In this document: positions 19,270 to 28,079 of the stretch, piece by piece
Position numbering within the stretch: position 1 is the stretch's first letter
How the letters are laid out: each line of letters opens with the position of its first letter
Assembly: GCF_002754245.1 (NCBI RefSeq)
Contig: NZ_PEEX01000001.1
Span: 558,001 to 622,000 of the forward strand
DNA: 64,000 nt
Direction: 5' to 3'
From: Chryseobacterium sp. 52
GTDB taxonomy: Bacteria; Bacteroidota; Bacteroidia; Flavobacteriales; Weeksellaceae
The notes under the pieces: generated by a model
The model's database searches: none
Told to the model about the DNA's origin: nothing
The model's input: the letters and a program-made list of their open reading frames with translations, nothing else
Program-made: the position numbers and the translations under genes

Positions 19270-19962
19270 ATGAAAAAGAATGTATTAAAAATTACAGCAG
19301 TTTTAGGTTTAACAACAGTTTTACTTAACTCTTGCGGACCAAAAGAAAATACACCATTAGTCTATTTTCCTGATATGTACTTCCCGGTAGCTTACGATCC
19401 ATTGATGAAAGCTCAGGATGCCTACTCAGATCATGAAAATGAAATTCCTGCTTTCGTTAAAAATAGTTTTGCAACAGGTCTTGCTCCAGTAGAAGGATCA
19501 GTTGCTCAAAATAAAGATGGAATCTTCGAAGAAGGTTTGCTTCCGAGAAATGTAGATGAATACAATGCAGGATACGATGCCTCTAAAAAAATGACAGGTT
19601 CTCCTTTAAATCCGGCTAATGCAGCTAAGGATATTGAAAGAGGAAAAATGTTGTTTGACCATACTTGCGCTGCCTGTCATGGAACAGGAGGTGACGGACA
19701 AGGTCCAATCGTACAAAGCGGTGCTTTCTCTGGTGTACCTAACTATGCCGACAGAGAAATTACTGTAGGATCTGTTCATTATGTATTAACTAACGGTAGA
19801 AATGCAATGGGATCTTATGCTGGCCAGCTTAACGCTGGTGACAGATGGAGAGTAGCAATGTATGTGATGAGCGCCTTCAAAAAAGGAGCAGCACCTGCAG
19901 CAGCTACAACGGCTACACCAGCCGCAGCAACAACAGAGACTACTACCGAAACTAAAAAATAA
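19270..19962 (+). CDS. actE: Alternative complex III subunit ActE (monohaem cytochrome c lipoprotein)
   Basis: 230 residues. Lipoprotein signal with lipobox LLNSC (Cys near 22). One haem site, CAACHGTGGDGQGP (about 135-148), in a class I cytochrome c domain with a distal Met candidate in RNAMGSYA. The last 25 residues are an Ala/Thr repeat tail. It receives electrons from the Fe-S/multihaem subunits and passes them towards the terminal oxidase. Confidence 0.92.
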   Translation: MKKNVLKITAVLGLTTVLLNSCGPKENTPLVYFPDMYFPVAYDPLMKAQDAYSDHENEIPAFVKNSFATGLAPVEGSVAQNKDGIFEEGLLPRNVDEYNAGYDASKKMTGSPLNPANAAKDIERGKMLFDHTCAACHGTGGDGQGPIVQSGAFSGVPNYADREITVGSVHYVLTNGRNAMGSYAGQLNAGDRWRVAMYVMSAFKKGAAPAAATTATPAAATTETTTETKK

Positions 19963-19970
19963 GAAAAGAA

Positions 19971-21302
19971 ATGTATAGTTTTTCACCAAAATTAAAATCA
20001 ACTTCTTTAATACTTCTTGTTGCAGGTTTAGTTCTATTTGCCATTGGTTTCTTTATGAATAAAGGAATCAGTACAGAGAGAATTAAAGAAATGATGGAGG
20101 TAGTTCACTCTGCAGGTCATAATGCGCCAACTCACTCAAGTGAAATGGTGGGACCCCAAGATGAAGCTTCTCATTTAGAGCATGCAACAATGCAGATTCA
20201 TAATTCGCCTTTAGCATCAATACATTTCGTAGCTGTATTTTTCTTCGGAGTAAGTTGTGCAGTATTATTTTTCTACTGTATTCAGCATGCAGCTCACGCA
20301 GGATGGCCAATTATTATTACAAGAGTAATGGAAGCAATTGCTTCTTACATCCCTTACGGAGGTGCTATCTTAGTAATATTAATGTTATTGAATATCTTTC
20401 ATCAGGGTCACCTGTTCCACTGGATGGATCCGGATTTAACAGACCCTACATCTGCTCATTTTGATGTGATCTTATTCGAAAAGAAAAGATTCTTAAATAT
20501 TCCTTTCTACGCAATCAGAACAATGATTTATGTAGTAGGTGCTTCATTCTTTGCCTGGAAACTGAAAGCTCAGTCTAAGAAAGTAGATGAAACCAAATCA
20601 AAAGTAGAGTATCAATTCCTTTACAGATGGGCAGTAGGATATATTGCATTCTTCGGATTTGCATCTGCAGCCTGGGCTTGGGACTGGTTGATGTCTATTG
20701 ACCCTCACTGGTATTCTACAATGTATATCTGGTATTCAATGGTTAGCTGCCTTTCAAGTGGTATCGCTGTGATTATCCTTCTAAGTGTTTACTTAAAGAA
20801 AAACGGATTCTTACCACAGTTCAATGACAATCACTTACACGATTTAGGAGTATTCCTTTTCGCGACAAGTATGCTTTGGACATATACATGGTTTGCACAG
20901 TTTATGTTGTATTGGTATGCGAACGTTCCGGAAGAGGTTAACTACTTCTTTGGAAGATTCCAGCACTATGGAACTACCTTCTTACCAATGTTGATTGTTA
21001 ACTTCTTATTACCTCTATTGGTATTAGTAAGCAGCAGCATCAAGAGAAACTATAAAGTAGTAACAACAATGGCTGTAGTGGTTATTTTAGGCCACCTTTT
21101 AGATTACTTCAACATGGTAATGCCTGGAACGGTAGGACCATACTGGAACACTCCTGAAGTATTCTTATTAATAGCCGGTGCTGTTTTATTCGTAGCAGGA
21201 TTGTTTATGTTTACTGTATTAAGTGCTTTATCTAAATTAAAGTTGATCCCTACAGGAAACCCTTACTTACACGAATCTGAAATTTATGAGTATCCTTTCT
21301 AA
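19971..21302 (+). CDS. actF: Alternative complex III subunit ActF
   Basis: 443 residues with about ten membrane helices; an NrfD-like relative of ActC. It is preceded by ActE with an 8-base gap and ends the operon. Typical stretches are WAWDWLMSIDPHWYSTMYIWY and MLWTYTWFAQFMLYWYANVPEE. With ActC it forms the membrane core of ACIII. In many relatives cytochrome oxidase genes follow directly; here a strong terminator comes next, so the oxidase must be encoded elsewhere. Confidence 0.92.
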   Translation: MYSFSPKLKSTSLILLVAGLVLFAIGFFMNKGISTERIKEMMEVVHSAGHNAPTHSSEMVGPQDEASHLEHATMQIHNSPLASIHFVAVFFFGVSCAVLFFYCIQHAAHAGWPIIITRVMEAIASYIPYGGAILVILMLLNIFHQGHLFHWMDPDLTDPTSAHFDVILFEKKRFLNIPFYAIRTMIYVVGASFFAWKLKAQSKKVDETKSKVEYQFLYRWAVGYIAFFGFASAAWAWDWLMSIDPHWYSTMYIWYSMVSCLSSGIAVIILLSVYLKKNGFLPQFNDNHLHDLGVFLFATSMLWTYTWFAQFMLYWYANVPEEVNYFFGRFQHYGTTFLPMLIVNFLLPLLVLVSSSIKRNYKVVTTMAVVVILGHLLDYFNMVMPGTVGPYWNTPEVFLLIAGAVLFVAGLFMFTVLSALSKLKLIPTGNPYLHESEIYEYPF

Positions 21303-21324
21303 GAACTTGTAACAGAAATAAAAT

Positions 21325-21358
21325 AAAAAAGACTGATTGTAATGATCAGTCTTTTTTT
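21325..21358 (+). terminator. Rho-independent terminator of the act operon
   Basis: Stem GACTGAT / ATCAGTC flanked by an A run and a long T run, 30 bases after actF. Confidence 0.85.
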
Positions 21359-21465
21359 GTGCAGATACTCAAAGGTTTTTAAATGGTTCAGGCAACCATT
21401 TTCAATTTTGTGAGTCTTTATAATAAGATTGATGAATTATTTAATTAAACCAAAAACATATCATT

Positions 21466-22488
21466 ATGAAAAGAAATTATCTGCTCTTCGCTCTGTTCGT
21501 CTTCCTGTTCAGTTTCATCCAGGCTCAGACCATTACTTTCGTTTCCGAACAAACGAATCAACCCCTTCCTAAAGTATCCGTTTTCGGAAAAGACGGAAGT
21601 ATCCTCGCCTATTCTGATATTGATGGTAAAATCGATAAGCAGGCCATCACGCCTTCTCAGGAAAAATTCCAATTGGTCTACAATAACTTTACTGTTGCTA
21701 CCCTATCCTATTCAGACTTTAATCAGGATGTGATTAAAATTAATGACCAGGTTAAAGAAATAGAAACAGTTGTTATCAAAAATTCCAAACCTGCGAAATA
21801 TATTTTCATCAAAGGAAATTTCAATGCTTATGTAACACTGAACAGTAAGCTGAACAGTTATGCAGACGGAGTTGTGACCTATATTTTTGACAACAAAACA
21901 AAAAAACTCAAAAGCGCCAACGTTGAACAGTATAGGGTATTTAGATTAGATGATTCTAAAAACGAAAAAAAAGAAACATCATCTTGGGATTATGGCAATT
22001 CTCTACAGATTCCGAAGCTTAAAAATGTTGGAAACCCTGAAGAATACAAAACAAAAAGAAATACCATCAAAGAATTAAAAGGAGACCGTAAAGACCAGAT
22101 TGAAGTCACAGGGGCAGCTCTTCAGGAGAAAGAGTTCTCTTTATTTGGATTCCGGTTTTTTGATATCAGAACCATTCTGAATATGTCTTTTGAAAAAGGA
22201 ACACAAAAAACGTTGAAGGACTTCCTGGAATACAACGAGGTTGCATTTGTAAAACTTAAACATAAAAGCGAAGCCAACTACAATCAAATCATTCTCTACA
22301 ACAATTTTTATCCTACAGAGCTTAATTTCAGTAATGACAACGATATTGAAAAAGTGAAATTTGATAAGGAGAATAGTAATTATAAGGCAAAATACTGGCA
22401 GGAAGATTCATTCCCCAATATGCAGACTATATTCAGTTCATTCTTCAAAGATGACCTGAAAGAACAGCAAAATAAAACCAAGAATTAA
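21466..22488 (+). CDS. Secreted protein with carboxypeptidase-regulatory-like N-terminus
   Basis: 340 residues with a signal peptide ending at FIQAQ (about 21). Residues 22-95 resemble the carboxypeptidase regulatory-like beta-sandwich common in Bacteroidota envelope proteins (ITFVSEQTNQPLPKVSVF, YSDIDGKID). The remainder is Lys-rich with no motif I recognise. Periplasmic or outer-membrane associated by inference; no function assigned. It stands alone between the act operon and a lipoprotein gene. Confidence 0.55.
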   Translation: MKRNYLLFALFVFLFSFIQAQTITFVSEQTNQPLPKVSVFGKDGSILAYSDIDGKIDKQAITPSQEKFQLVYNNFTVATLSYSDFNQDVIKINDQVKEIETVVIKNSKPAKYIFIKGNFNAYVTLNSKLNSYADGVVTYIFDNKTKKLKSANVEQYRVFRLDDSKNEKKETSSWDYGNSLQIPKLKNVGNPEEYKTKRNTIKELKGDRKDQIEVTGAALQEKEFSLFGFRFFDIRTILNMSFEKGTQKTLKDFLEYNEVAFVKLKHKSEANYNQIILYNNFYPTELNFSNDNDIEKVKFDKENSNYKAKYWQEDSFPNMQTIFSSFFKDDLKEQQNKTKN

Positions 22489-22618
22489 TTCTTAACCAAG
22501 CTAAGAAAATAGCCTCCTATCTCTTTAAAATGGGGATAAAATCTCAACATGAACAAAAGAAAAATAAAAACTCACTATTAATAAAGGTTTTATTAAATTT
22601 GCAACAAACCAAATAAAA

Positions 22619-23812
22619 ATGAAAAAGTTTTCTTTTCTACTTGTTTTCAGTCTGTTGCTTTTTACAGCATGCAGGAAAGATCATGTAGATGCTACGAATA
22701 CTAAAACGCTTCAGTCAAGTATCAATGACATGACTTCAAGCCTTTCAACAATTAAGCAGATTAAATTCAATGAAGCGCTTTATATTTTAAAGACGTTTGG
22801 CGTAGAAGCAGACGGTGATGTAGAAGAACTTAAAGCCCTAGGAAAGCTTATCAATGGAAAAAAAGTTCCTGAGATCTTAGCACAGGCTGACGAAGTTGCA
22901 CAGAAAAACGGAATTGAATGGGCCAGCACCTCTCCGCCTTCTCTTGGTGAGATGAATATCTTCGGGGATGACAAAGCCAAAGAGACCGATGCCAACGATG
23001 TAAAAGCAAGCTCACTGAGTATTATCACCAGACCTGCAGGCGATGATGGAAACGGAGCCCCTACCTCTATCCAGATTGTTCCAAGACTTGTAGATGCTGC
23101 AGGAAATCCCGTTTCATTTACCGGAGCCGGTTTGGAAGCTACTTTAGAAGTCTTCAGTAATGGGGTAAAACTTTCTACTGCTAAAAACCTGATGCAGGAT
23201 AATAATTTTAAAGGATTTAATTTAAAATTCTCTTCCATTTCTGCAGCCAAAGTAGTAGACAGCAAAATAGATATTACCGTTTCAGTAAAAACGACGGCAA
23301 AGACATTCAAAATGTCAAAAATCGGACTTGATGTTAATCCATCAGCTTTAAGAGTTCCTGCTCCACCAAAAACAGACTCAACTGCTGTGACTCAGGATCC
23401 CAATGCGGTCATTGATCCGAACAACCCTGCAACAACACCTACTCCTGCAGATCCGAACGCCACAACGACACCAGCTGTTCCTAAACAGCCGGCAGCAGAT
23501 CCTAAAAATACAGTAAGCAAGTTTTTAAGTAACGTAAGTTCTCAAAATCTTAAAGCAGCATTTGATAATTCAAGCAACCCAAGCTGGGGAAGCTATGAAT
23601 CTTTCTCCAACCCTACTTCAGGTTTTGGATCTGTAAAAAATGTAAGCGTAAAAAATATTACAACCAATGGCACAACGTCCAACGGAGCAAGCGTCAACGC
23701 AACATATGATGTAACGGATAAGAACGGAAAAACAACTTCATTAAAAGTTACTTTCGGTCTTAAAAATGTAAATGGAGACTGGAAAATTTCCAGCTATAAA
23801 ATAAACCCGTAA
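22619..23812 (+). CDS. Lipoprotein with C-terminal DUF4878/NTF2-like domain
   Basis: 397 residues. Lipobox LLFTAC (Cys 18). A helical N-terminal part (30-110) and a beta-rich middle (130-245) are followed by a Pro/Thr/Ala/Asp linker (about 250-300). The last 100 residues resemble NTF2-like DUF4878 proteins (NTVSKFLSNVSSQNLKAAF ... NGDWKISSYKI). Function unknown. TAAATTTG at 22594-22601 is a possible -7 element. The stop overlaps the apt start (TAATGG), so the two are probably cotranscribed. Confidence 0.6.
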   Translation: MKKFSFLLVFSLLLFTACRKDHVDATNTKTLQSSINDMTSSLSTIKQIKFNEALYILKTFGVEADGDVEELKALGKLINGKKVPEILAQADEVAQKNGIEWASTSPPSLGEMNIFGDDKAKETDANDVKASSLSIITRPAGDDGNGAPTSIQIVPRLVDAAGNPVSFTGAGLEATLEVFSNGVKLSTAKNLMQDNNFKGFNLKFSSISAAKVVDSKIDITVSVKTTAKTFKMSKIGLDVNPSALRVPAPPKTDSTAVTQDPNAVIDPNNPATTPTPADPNATTTPAVPKQPAADPKNTVSKFLSNVSSQNLKAAFDNSSNPSWGSYESFSNPTSGFGSVKNVSVKNITTNGTTSNGASVNATYDVTDKNGKTTSLKVTFGLKNVNGDWKISSYKINP

Positions 23813-24348
23813 TGGCTTCACAAGAACTGATTAAAAGACTGGAAGAAACCATTGAAAACTTCCCTGACTTTCCGATACCGGGAATTCAGTTTAAAGATAT
23901 TTCACCTGTTTTTCTAGATCCGAAACTGTATGAGGAAGTGATCAAAGATCTCGCTGCTTTCAGTAAAGGAAAAGTAGATGCGGTATGCGGAATAGAAAGC
24001 CGTGGTTATCTGTTTGGAATTGCCATCGCAGTCGCGTTGGAAGTTCCTTTCATTCTGATCCGTAAAAAAGGAAAGCTTCCCCCACCGATCATTTCAGAAA
24101 AATATGATCTTGAATATGGAAGCGCAGAAATAGAAACCCGTGAAGGACAGATCAAAAAAGGACAGAGAATTCTTATTCATGATGATCTTCTTGCCACCGG
24201 AGGGACTACGGAAGCAGCAGCCAAACTTGTTGAAAAGCAAGGAGCAACAGTTTCTCAGTTTAGTTTCCTTATCGGCTTAAAAGACCTTAATGGTGTTGAA
24301 AAACTAAATAAATTCGGGGCGGAAGTATACAACATCCTCGAATATTAA
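23812..24348 (+). CDS. apt: Adenine phosphoribosyltransferase
   Basis: 178 residues, normal length. The PRPP-binding signature is HDDLLATGGTTEAAAKLV (about 123-140), and the flexible loop region RKKGKLPPP and N-terminal PDFPIPGIQFKDISPVF are typical of Apt. It makes AMP from adenine and PRPP in purine salvage. The start codon overlaps the stop of the upstream lipoprotein by 1 base. Confidence 0.95.
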   Translation: MASQELIKRLEETIENFPDFPIPGIQFKDISPVFLDPKLYEEVIKDLAAFSKGKVDAVCGIESRGYLFGIAIAVALEVPFILIRKKGKLPPPIISEKYDLEYGSAEIETREGQIKKGQRILIHDDLLATGGTTEAAAKLVEKQGATVSQFSFLIGLKDLNGVEKLNKFGAEVYNILEY

Positions 24349-24424
24349 ACTTTTTGACAGAAAATAAAATGTTTTTTGAGCTATCTGACTCATAAAACGA
24401 TTAAAAATAAAGAGACTGGAGATA

Positions 24425-24447
24425 TCACGCTGAGCGGAGTCGAAGCG
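24425..24447. repeat. Short GAGCGGAGTCGAAG-type intergenic motif
   Basis: TCACGCTGAGCGGAGTCGAA followed by GCG, in the 208-base gap between apt and the TPR gene. From memory, variants of CTGAGCGNAGTCGAAG recur between genes in many Flavobacteriia. Only one copy is in this window, so repetition cannot be shown here. Confidence 0.35.
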
Positions 24448-24505
24448 TTTTTACCGTTAACATTTGACAATTCATAACATTTTCACAATAATACTTCAAA
24501 GTATT

Positions 24506-24535
24506 TTGTAAATCATTCAGAAACAATTAAATTTG
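24506..24535 (+). promoter_or_regulatory. Consensus promoter of the TPR-protein/ribH unit
   Basis: TTG (24506-24508), 19-base spacer, TAAATTTG (24528-24535), 21 bases before the ATG at 24557. One of the best matches to the Bacteroidota consensus in the window. Confidence 0.65.
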
Positions 24536-24556
24536 CATTTCAATTTTTAAGAATTT

Positions 24557-25264
24557 ATGGCAAAATTGGGGAAAAATGCTCAAAATGAGCAAGAAGGTAA
24601 AGAAACGGTTGAGTTCTTTAAAGACCTTGACAGAGAAGCTTTAAACACAGAAAGGTTCCTTGAGAAATATTCAAAGCAATTGGGTATTGTATTCGGGGTA
24701 CTTGTTTTAGGTGTTTTAGGATTCTTCGGTTACAAACAGTTTATTGAAGCTCCTAAGAACGTTGAAGCTGTAAAAAGTTTCCTTGCTGCTCAAAAAAACC
24801 AGACTGAAGGGAAAGATAAAGAAGCTTTAGGCGGAAAATCTGCAGCAAATCCAGGTTTTCTAGGAACAAATACAGAATATTCAAGTACGCAGATTGGTAA
24901 ACTTTCTGCTTACAATGCAGGTTTATTGAAATTCAAAGAAGGAAAATTCCAGGAAGCTTACGATCTTTTAGACCAATTTTCATCTGACAACAAAACATTA
25001 ATGGCATTGAAATTCGGTGCTATGGCAGATGCAAAATCAGGTCTTAACAAAAACGATGAAGCGTTGTCTTTATTGGACAAAGCATCCAGCGCATCCAGCG
25101 ATCCTTACACCACTTACTATTTCACAAGAAAAGCAGGTATTGTAGCATTAGGATTAAAGAAAAATGCTGAAGCTAAGAAATACTTCTCTGCAATTGACGA
25201 GAAATATCAGGACTACGATAACGGAATGTCTGATTCTTATATTGAAATGACTAAATACTTTTAA
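24557..25264 (+). CDS. Membrane-anchored TPR protein (YfgM-like)
   Basis: 235 residues: a charged cytoplasmic N-terminus (1-48), one membrane helix (about 50-70), then a periplasmic tetratricopeptide region (GKLSAYNAGLLKFKEGKFQEAYDLLD, ALSLLDKASS, YFTRKAGIVALGLKKNAEAKKYF). This layout matches the YfgM family, which in E. coli is an ancillary factor at the SecYEG translocon and with periplasmic chaperones. The gene is 3 bases upstream of ribH, an arrangement I recall from other Flavobacteriia. Confidence 0.75.
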   Translation: MAKLGKNAQNEQEGKETVEFFKDLDREALNTERFLEKYSKQLGIVFGVLVLGVLGFFGYKQFIEAPKNVEAVKSFLAAQKNQTEGKDKEALGGKSAANPGFLGTNTEYSSTQIGKLSAYNAGLLKFKEGKFQEAYDLLDQFSSDNKTLMALKFGAMADAKSGLNKNDEALSLLDKASSASSDPYTTYYFTRKAGIVALGLKKNAEAKKYFSAIDEKYQDYDNGMSDSYIEMTKYF

Positions 25265-25267
25265 AAA

Positions 25268-25786
25268 ATGGCAACAGTTAATCTTTCAGATTACAAGCCA
25301 CTTCATATAACTAATGCCGAAGATTTTTCTATCGGCATTGTTTTTTCTGAGTGGAATGATTTTGTAACCTACAATCTTCGTGATGCAGCCTTGGAAATCC
25401 TTGAAAAAGAAGGGGTAAAACCAGAAAATATAAAGCTTTTCCCGGTTCCGGGTGCCTTTGAACTGAACTATGCAAGCATGCAGCTTTGCAAAGAAAGAAA
25501 ATATGACGCTGTGATTGCCATTGGATGTGTGATCCGTGGTGAAACTCCTCATTTTGATTTTGTATGCTCTGCAGTGGCAGAGGGAATCAAAGACTGTAAT
25601 ATTTTAACAGATACACCTACCATTTTCTGCGTACTGACTGATGATACCAAGGAACAGTCAATTGCAAGAAGCGGTGGAGATTTAGGAAACAAAGGGGTAG
25701 AAGCAGCCGTAACAGCTTTGAGAATGATTGATTTCAAAAAGAATCTTTCAGATAAAAAGGGAAACATTGGTTTCGGACACTCTTAA
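25268..25786 (+). CDS. ribH: 6,7-dimethyl-8-ribityllumazine synthase
   Basis: 172 residues. Diagnostic stretches: SEWNDFVTYNLRDAAL, VPGAFELNYA, the GCVIRGETPHFDFVC substrate-binding segment (about 85-100) with the catalytic His, and the phosphate-binding NKGVEAA. It condenses 5-amino-6-ribitylaminouracil with 3,4-dihydroxybutanone phosphate in riboflavin synthesis. Second gene after the TPR protein, followed by a terminator. The other rib genes are not in the window. Confidence 0.94.
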   Translation: MATVNLSDYKPLHITNAEDFSIGIVFSEWNDFVTYNLRDAALEILEKEGVKPENIKLFPVPGAFELNYASMQLCKERKYDAVIAIGCVIRGETPHFDFVCSAVAEGIKDCNILTDTPTIFCVLTDDTKEQSIARSGGDLGNKGVEAAVTALRMIDFKKNLSDKKGNIGFGHS

Positions 25787-25812
25787 TTTTTAACATACCT
25801 TAACAGTATACG

Positions 25813-25839
25813 GGACTATTTTTTAATAGTCCTTTTTTG
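25813..25839 (+). terminator. Rho-independent terminator after ribH
   Basis: Stem GGACTATT / AATAGTCC with a four-T loop and a T run. Confidence 0.85.
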
Positions 25840-26000
25840 TGGATACGTCTGATTTAAAGCCACAAAGTTGCATTAATTATAATGATGGCGTAATTTAATA
25901 ATTCAAAAAAAATTATAAGAAATATCATGTTTTTATTTTTTTTTACTAAAAGTTATATACAAAAACTATCTTTGCGAAAATCAATTGATACTTAACGTAT

Positions 26001-28079
26001 ATGTTTCCAAACAAAATAAAACCATTCTTATATTTAGGAATATTCTATCTTATTATTTCATTGATCGTACGGATCGTATTTTTTTTCCACCCTATCACGA
26101 CAGCCAGTTTCGGATTTTTTGAAATTATAAAGGTTCTTTCCATCGGTTTACTGAATGATATTTTTGTTTTCACTTTAGCCAGCACCATTTTGGCTATTTA
26201 CTTTTTATTCCTCTCAAATTCAAAATATAAAAAACCATACGGCTATATCATTTTCGGAGCCCTGGTCCTGTTTTTCCTGTACATATTACTGGTTCCCAAT
26301 AATATTTTCAATCAGTATGGAGGATCTATATCAGAAGTAGCTTTAACTTTTGTAGGAATCAAGACTCTTTTCTTCGGTCTGATGCTCTTTATTCCTTCTA
26401 AAAGGATCAAAATCAGAAATGTTCTCTATTTCATCATCCTATTACTTTATGTTTTACTGATCATCTTTAATGCAGTCAGTGAGTATTTCTTTTATAATGA
26501 ATTTGGGGTACGTTATAACTTTATTGCAGTAGATTATTTAATATATACCAATGAGGTCATCGGAAACATTATGGAAAGCTACCCTGTGGTACCCCTGTTT
26601 TCCGCAATCCTTATCATTACGCTAGCAATTACATGGTTCATCTACAAAAAAACAAAAGACGAACTTTTAGAGCTTCCGAACTTCAAACAGAAAATGATCT
26701 TGCTTGGAACTTTTGTCGTTCTTGGCGGTATCAGTCTTTTAGGAATATCATCATTAATGGAAATCAGATCAGACAATGTTTTTGCTGACGAGATTGAAGA
26801 TAACGGACTTCCAAAATTCTACTGGGCATTTACCCACAATGAACTGGATTATTTCAAGTTTTACCCGCAGATCGGTCAGGAGCAAGCTGAAAAGAACTTT
26901 TTGAGCCAATATTCTGAACCTGCATTATCAAGAAATGTGACGGCAGAACAACCGGAACTTAAGAAAAACGTAGTTCTGATCTCTATTGAAAGCTTATCCG
27001 CAGATTTCATGGAGCATTATGGTGGGACTAAGAAGATTACTCCTTTCCTGGACAGTCTGGCAGACCGCTCAATGATGTTTACCAATCTTTATGCAACGGG
27101 AAACAGAACAGTAAGAGGCCTGGAAGCATTAACACTTTGTATTCCTCCTACTGCTGGAGAAAGTGTCATTAAAAGAGACGACAACAAAAATAAATTTACG
27201 ACAGGAAGTGTCTTCAAGTCTAAAGGATATGATGTAAAATTCCTGTATGGAGGATACAGCTATTTCGATAATATGCAGGACTTTTTCGCTGGAAACGGAT
27301 ACGGTATTGTTGACAGAAATAATTTTAAACCTGAAGAAATCACCTTTGCCAATGTTTGGGGCGTTGCAGATGAAGATATGGCTAAAAAAGCAATCCAGAC
27401 CATGAATGCCGAGGCCAAATCCGGAAAACCATTTTTCAACCACTGGATGACAGTTTCCAACCACAGACCTTTTACCTATCCTGATGGAAGGATTGACATT
27501 CCCGGAACAGCAAAATCCCGTGACGGAGGGGTAAAATATACCGACTACTCCCTGAAAATGTTTTTTGAAATGGCTAAAAAACAGGACTGGTACAAAAACA
27601 CAGTCTTCGTAATCATTGCCGATCACTGTGCTTCCAGTGCAGGAAAAACAGAACTTCCAATGGACAAATACAGAATTCCGGCTATGATCTTTTCAGAAGG
27701 ATTTATCCAGCCTCAGAAATTTGACAAGCTCATGTCACAAATTGATGTGATGCCTACCGTATTGGGACTGCTGAACTTCAACTACCAATCTAAATTCCTT
27801 GGCCAGGATGTCTTCAAAAAAGAATTCCAGCCAAAAGCTTATATCGCAACATATCAGGATCTTGGTTTAGTAAAAGATGGGCGTTTAACCATCATTTCGC
27901 CTGTTAAAAAGGTAAAACAATATTCTTTGGAACTTGAATCCAGCACTCTTGCTCCCGAATTCAAACTGTACTATGACGAAAAACTGATGAAGGATCCTGA
28001 GCAGAAACTGGTCAATGACGCTGTTTCTGCCTATCAATCCACTTCATTCTGGCTTAAAGAAAAGAAACTTAACCGATAA
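26001..28079 (+). CDS. LTA synthase-like membrane sulfatase-fold transferase
   Basis: 692 residues: five N-terminal membrane helices (to about 250) and an extracytoplasmic alkaline-phosphatase/sulfatase-fold domain. Active-site landmarks are SIESLSADFMEHYGG (metal Glu), the nucleophile Thr in ATGNRTVRGLEAL, HWMTVSNHRPF and ADHCAS. LTA synthases transfer glycerol phosphate; Bacteroidota have no lipoteichoic acid, so a phosphoglycerol or phosphoethanolamine transfer to a periplasmic or lipid glycan is more likely (inference). TATCTTTG at 25967-25974 is a probable -7 element. Its 3' end overlaps the converging YgiC-like gene by 11 bases. Confidence 0.85.
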   Translation: MFPNKIKPFLYLGIFYLIISLIVRIVFFFHPITTASFGFFEIIKVLSIGLLNDIFVFTLASTILAIYFLFLSNSKYKKPYGYIIFGALVLFFLYILLVPNNIFNQYGGSISEVALTFVGIKTLFFGLMLFIPSKRIKIRNVLYFIILLLYVLLIIFNAVSEYFFYNEFGVRYNFIAVDYLIYTNEVIGNIMESYPVVPLFSAILIITLAITWFIYKKTKDELLELPNFKQKMILLGTFVVLGGISLLGISSLMEIRSDNVFADEIEDNGLPKFYWAFTHNELDYFKFYPQIGQEQAEKNFLSQYSEPALSRNVTAEQPELKKNVVLISIESLSADFMEHYGGTKKITPFLDSLADRSMMFTNLYATGNRTVRGLEALTLCIPPTAGESVIKRDDNKNKFTTGSVFKSKGYDVKFLYGGYSYFDNMQDFFAGNGYGIVDRNNFKPEEITFANVWGVADEDMAKKAIQTMNAEAKSGKPFFNHWMTVSNHRPFTYPDGRIDIPGTAKSRDGGVKYTDYSLKMFFEMAKKQDWYKNTVFVIIADHCASSAGKTELPMDKYRIPAMIFSEGFIQPQKFDKLMSQIDVMPTVLGLLNFNYQSKFLGQDVFKKEFQPKAYIATYQDLGLVKDGRLTIISPVKKVKQYSLELESSTLAPEFKLYYDEKLMKDPEQKLVNDAVSAYQSTSFWLKEKKLNR

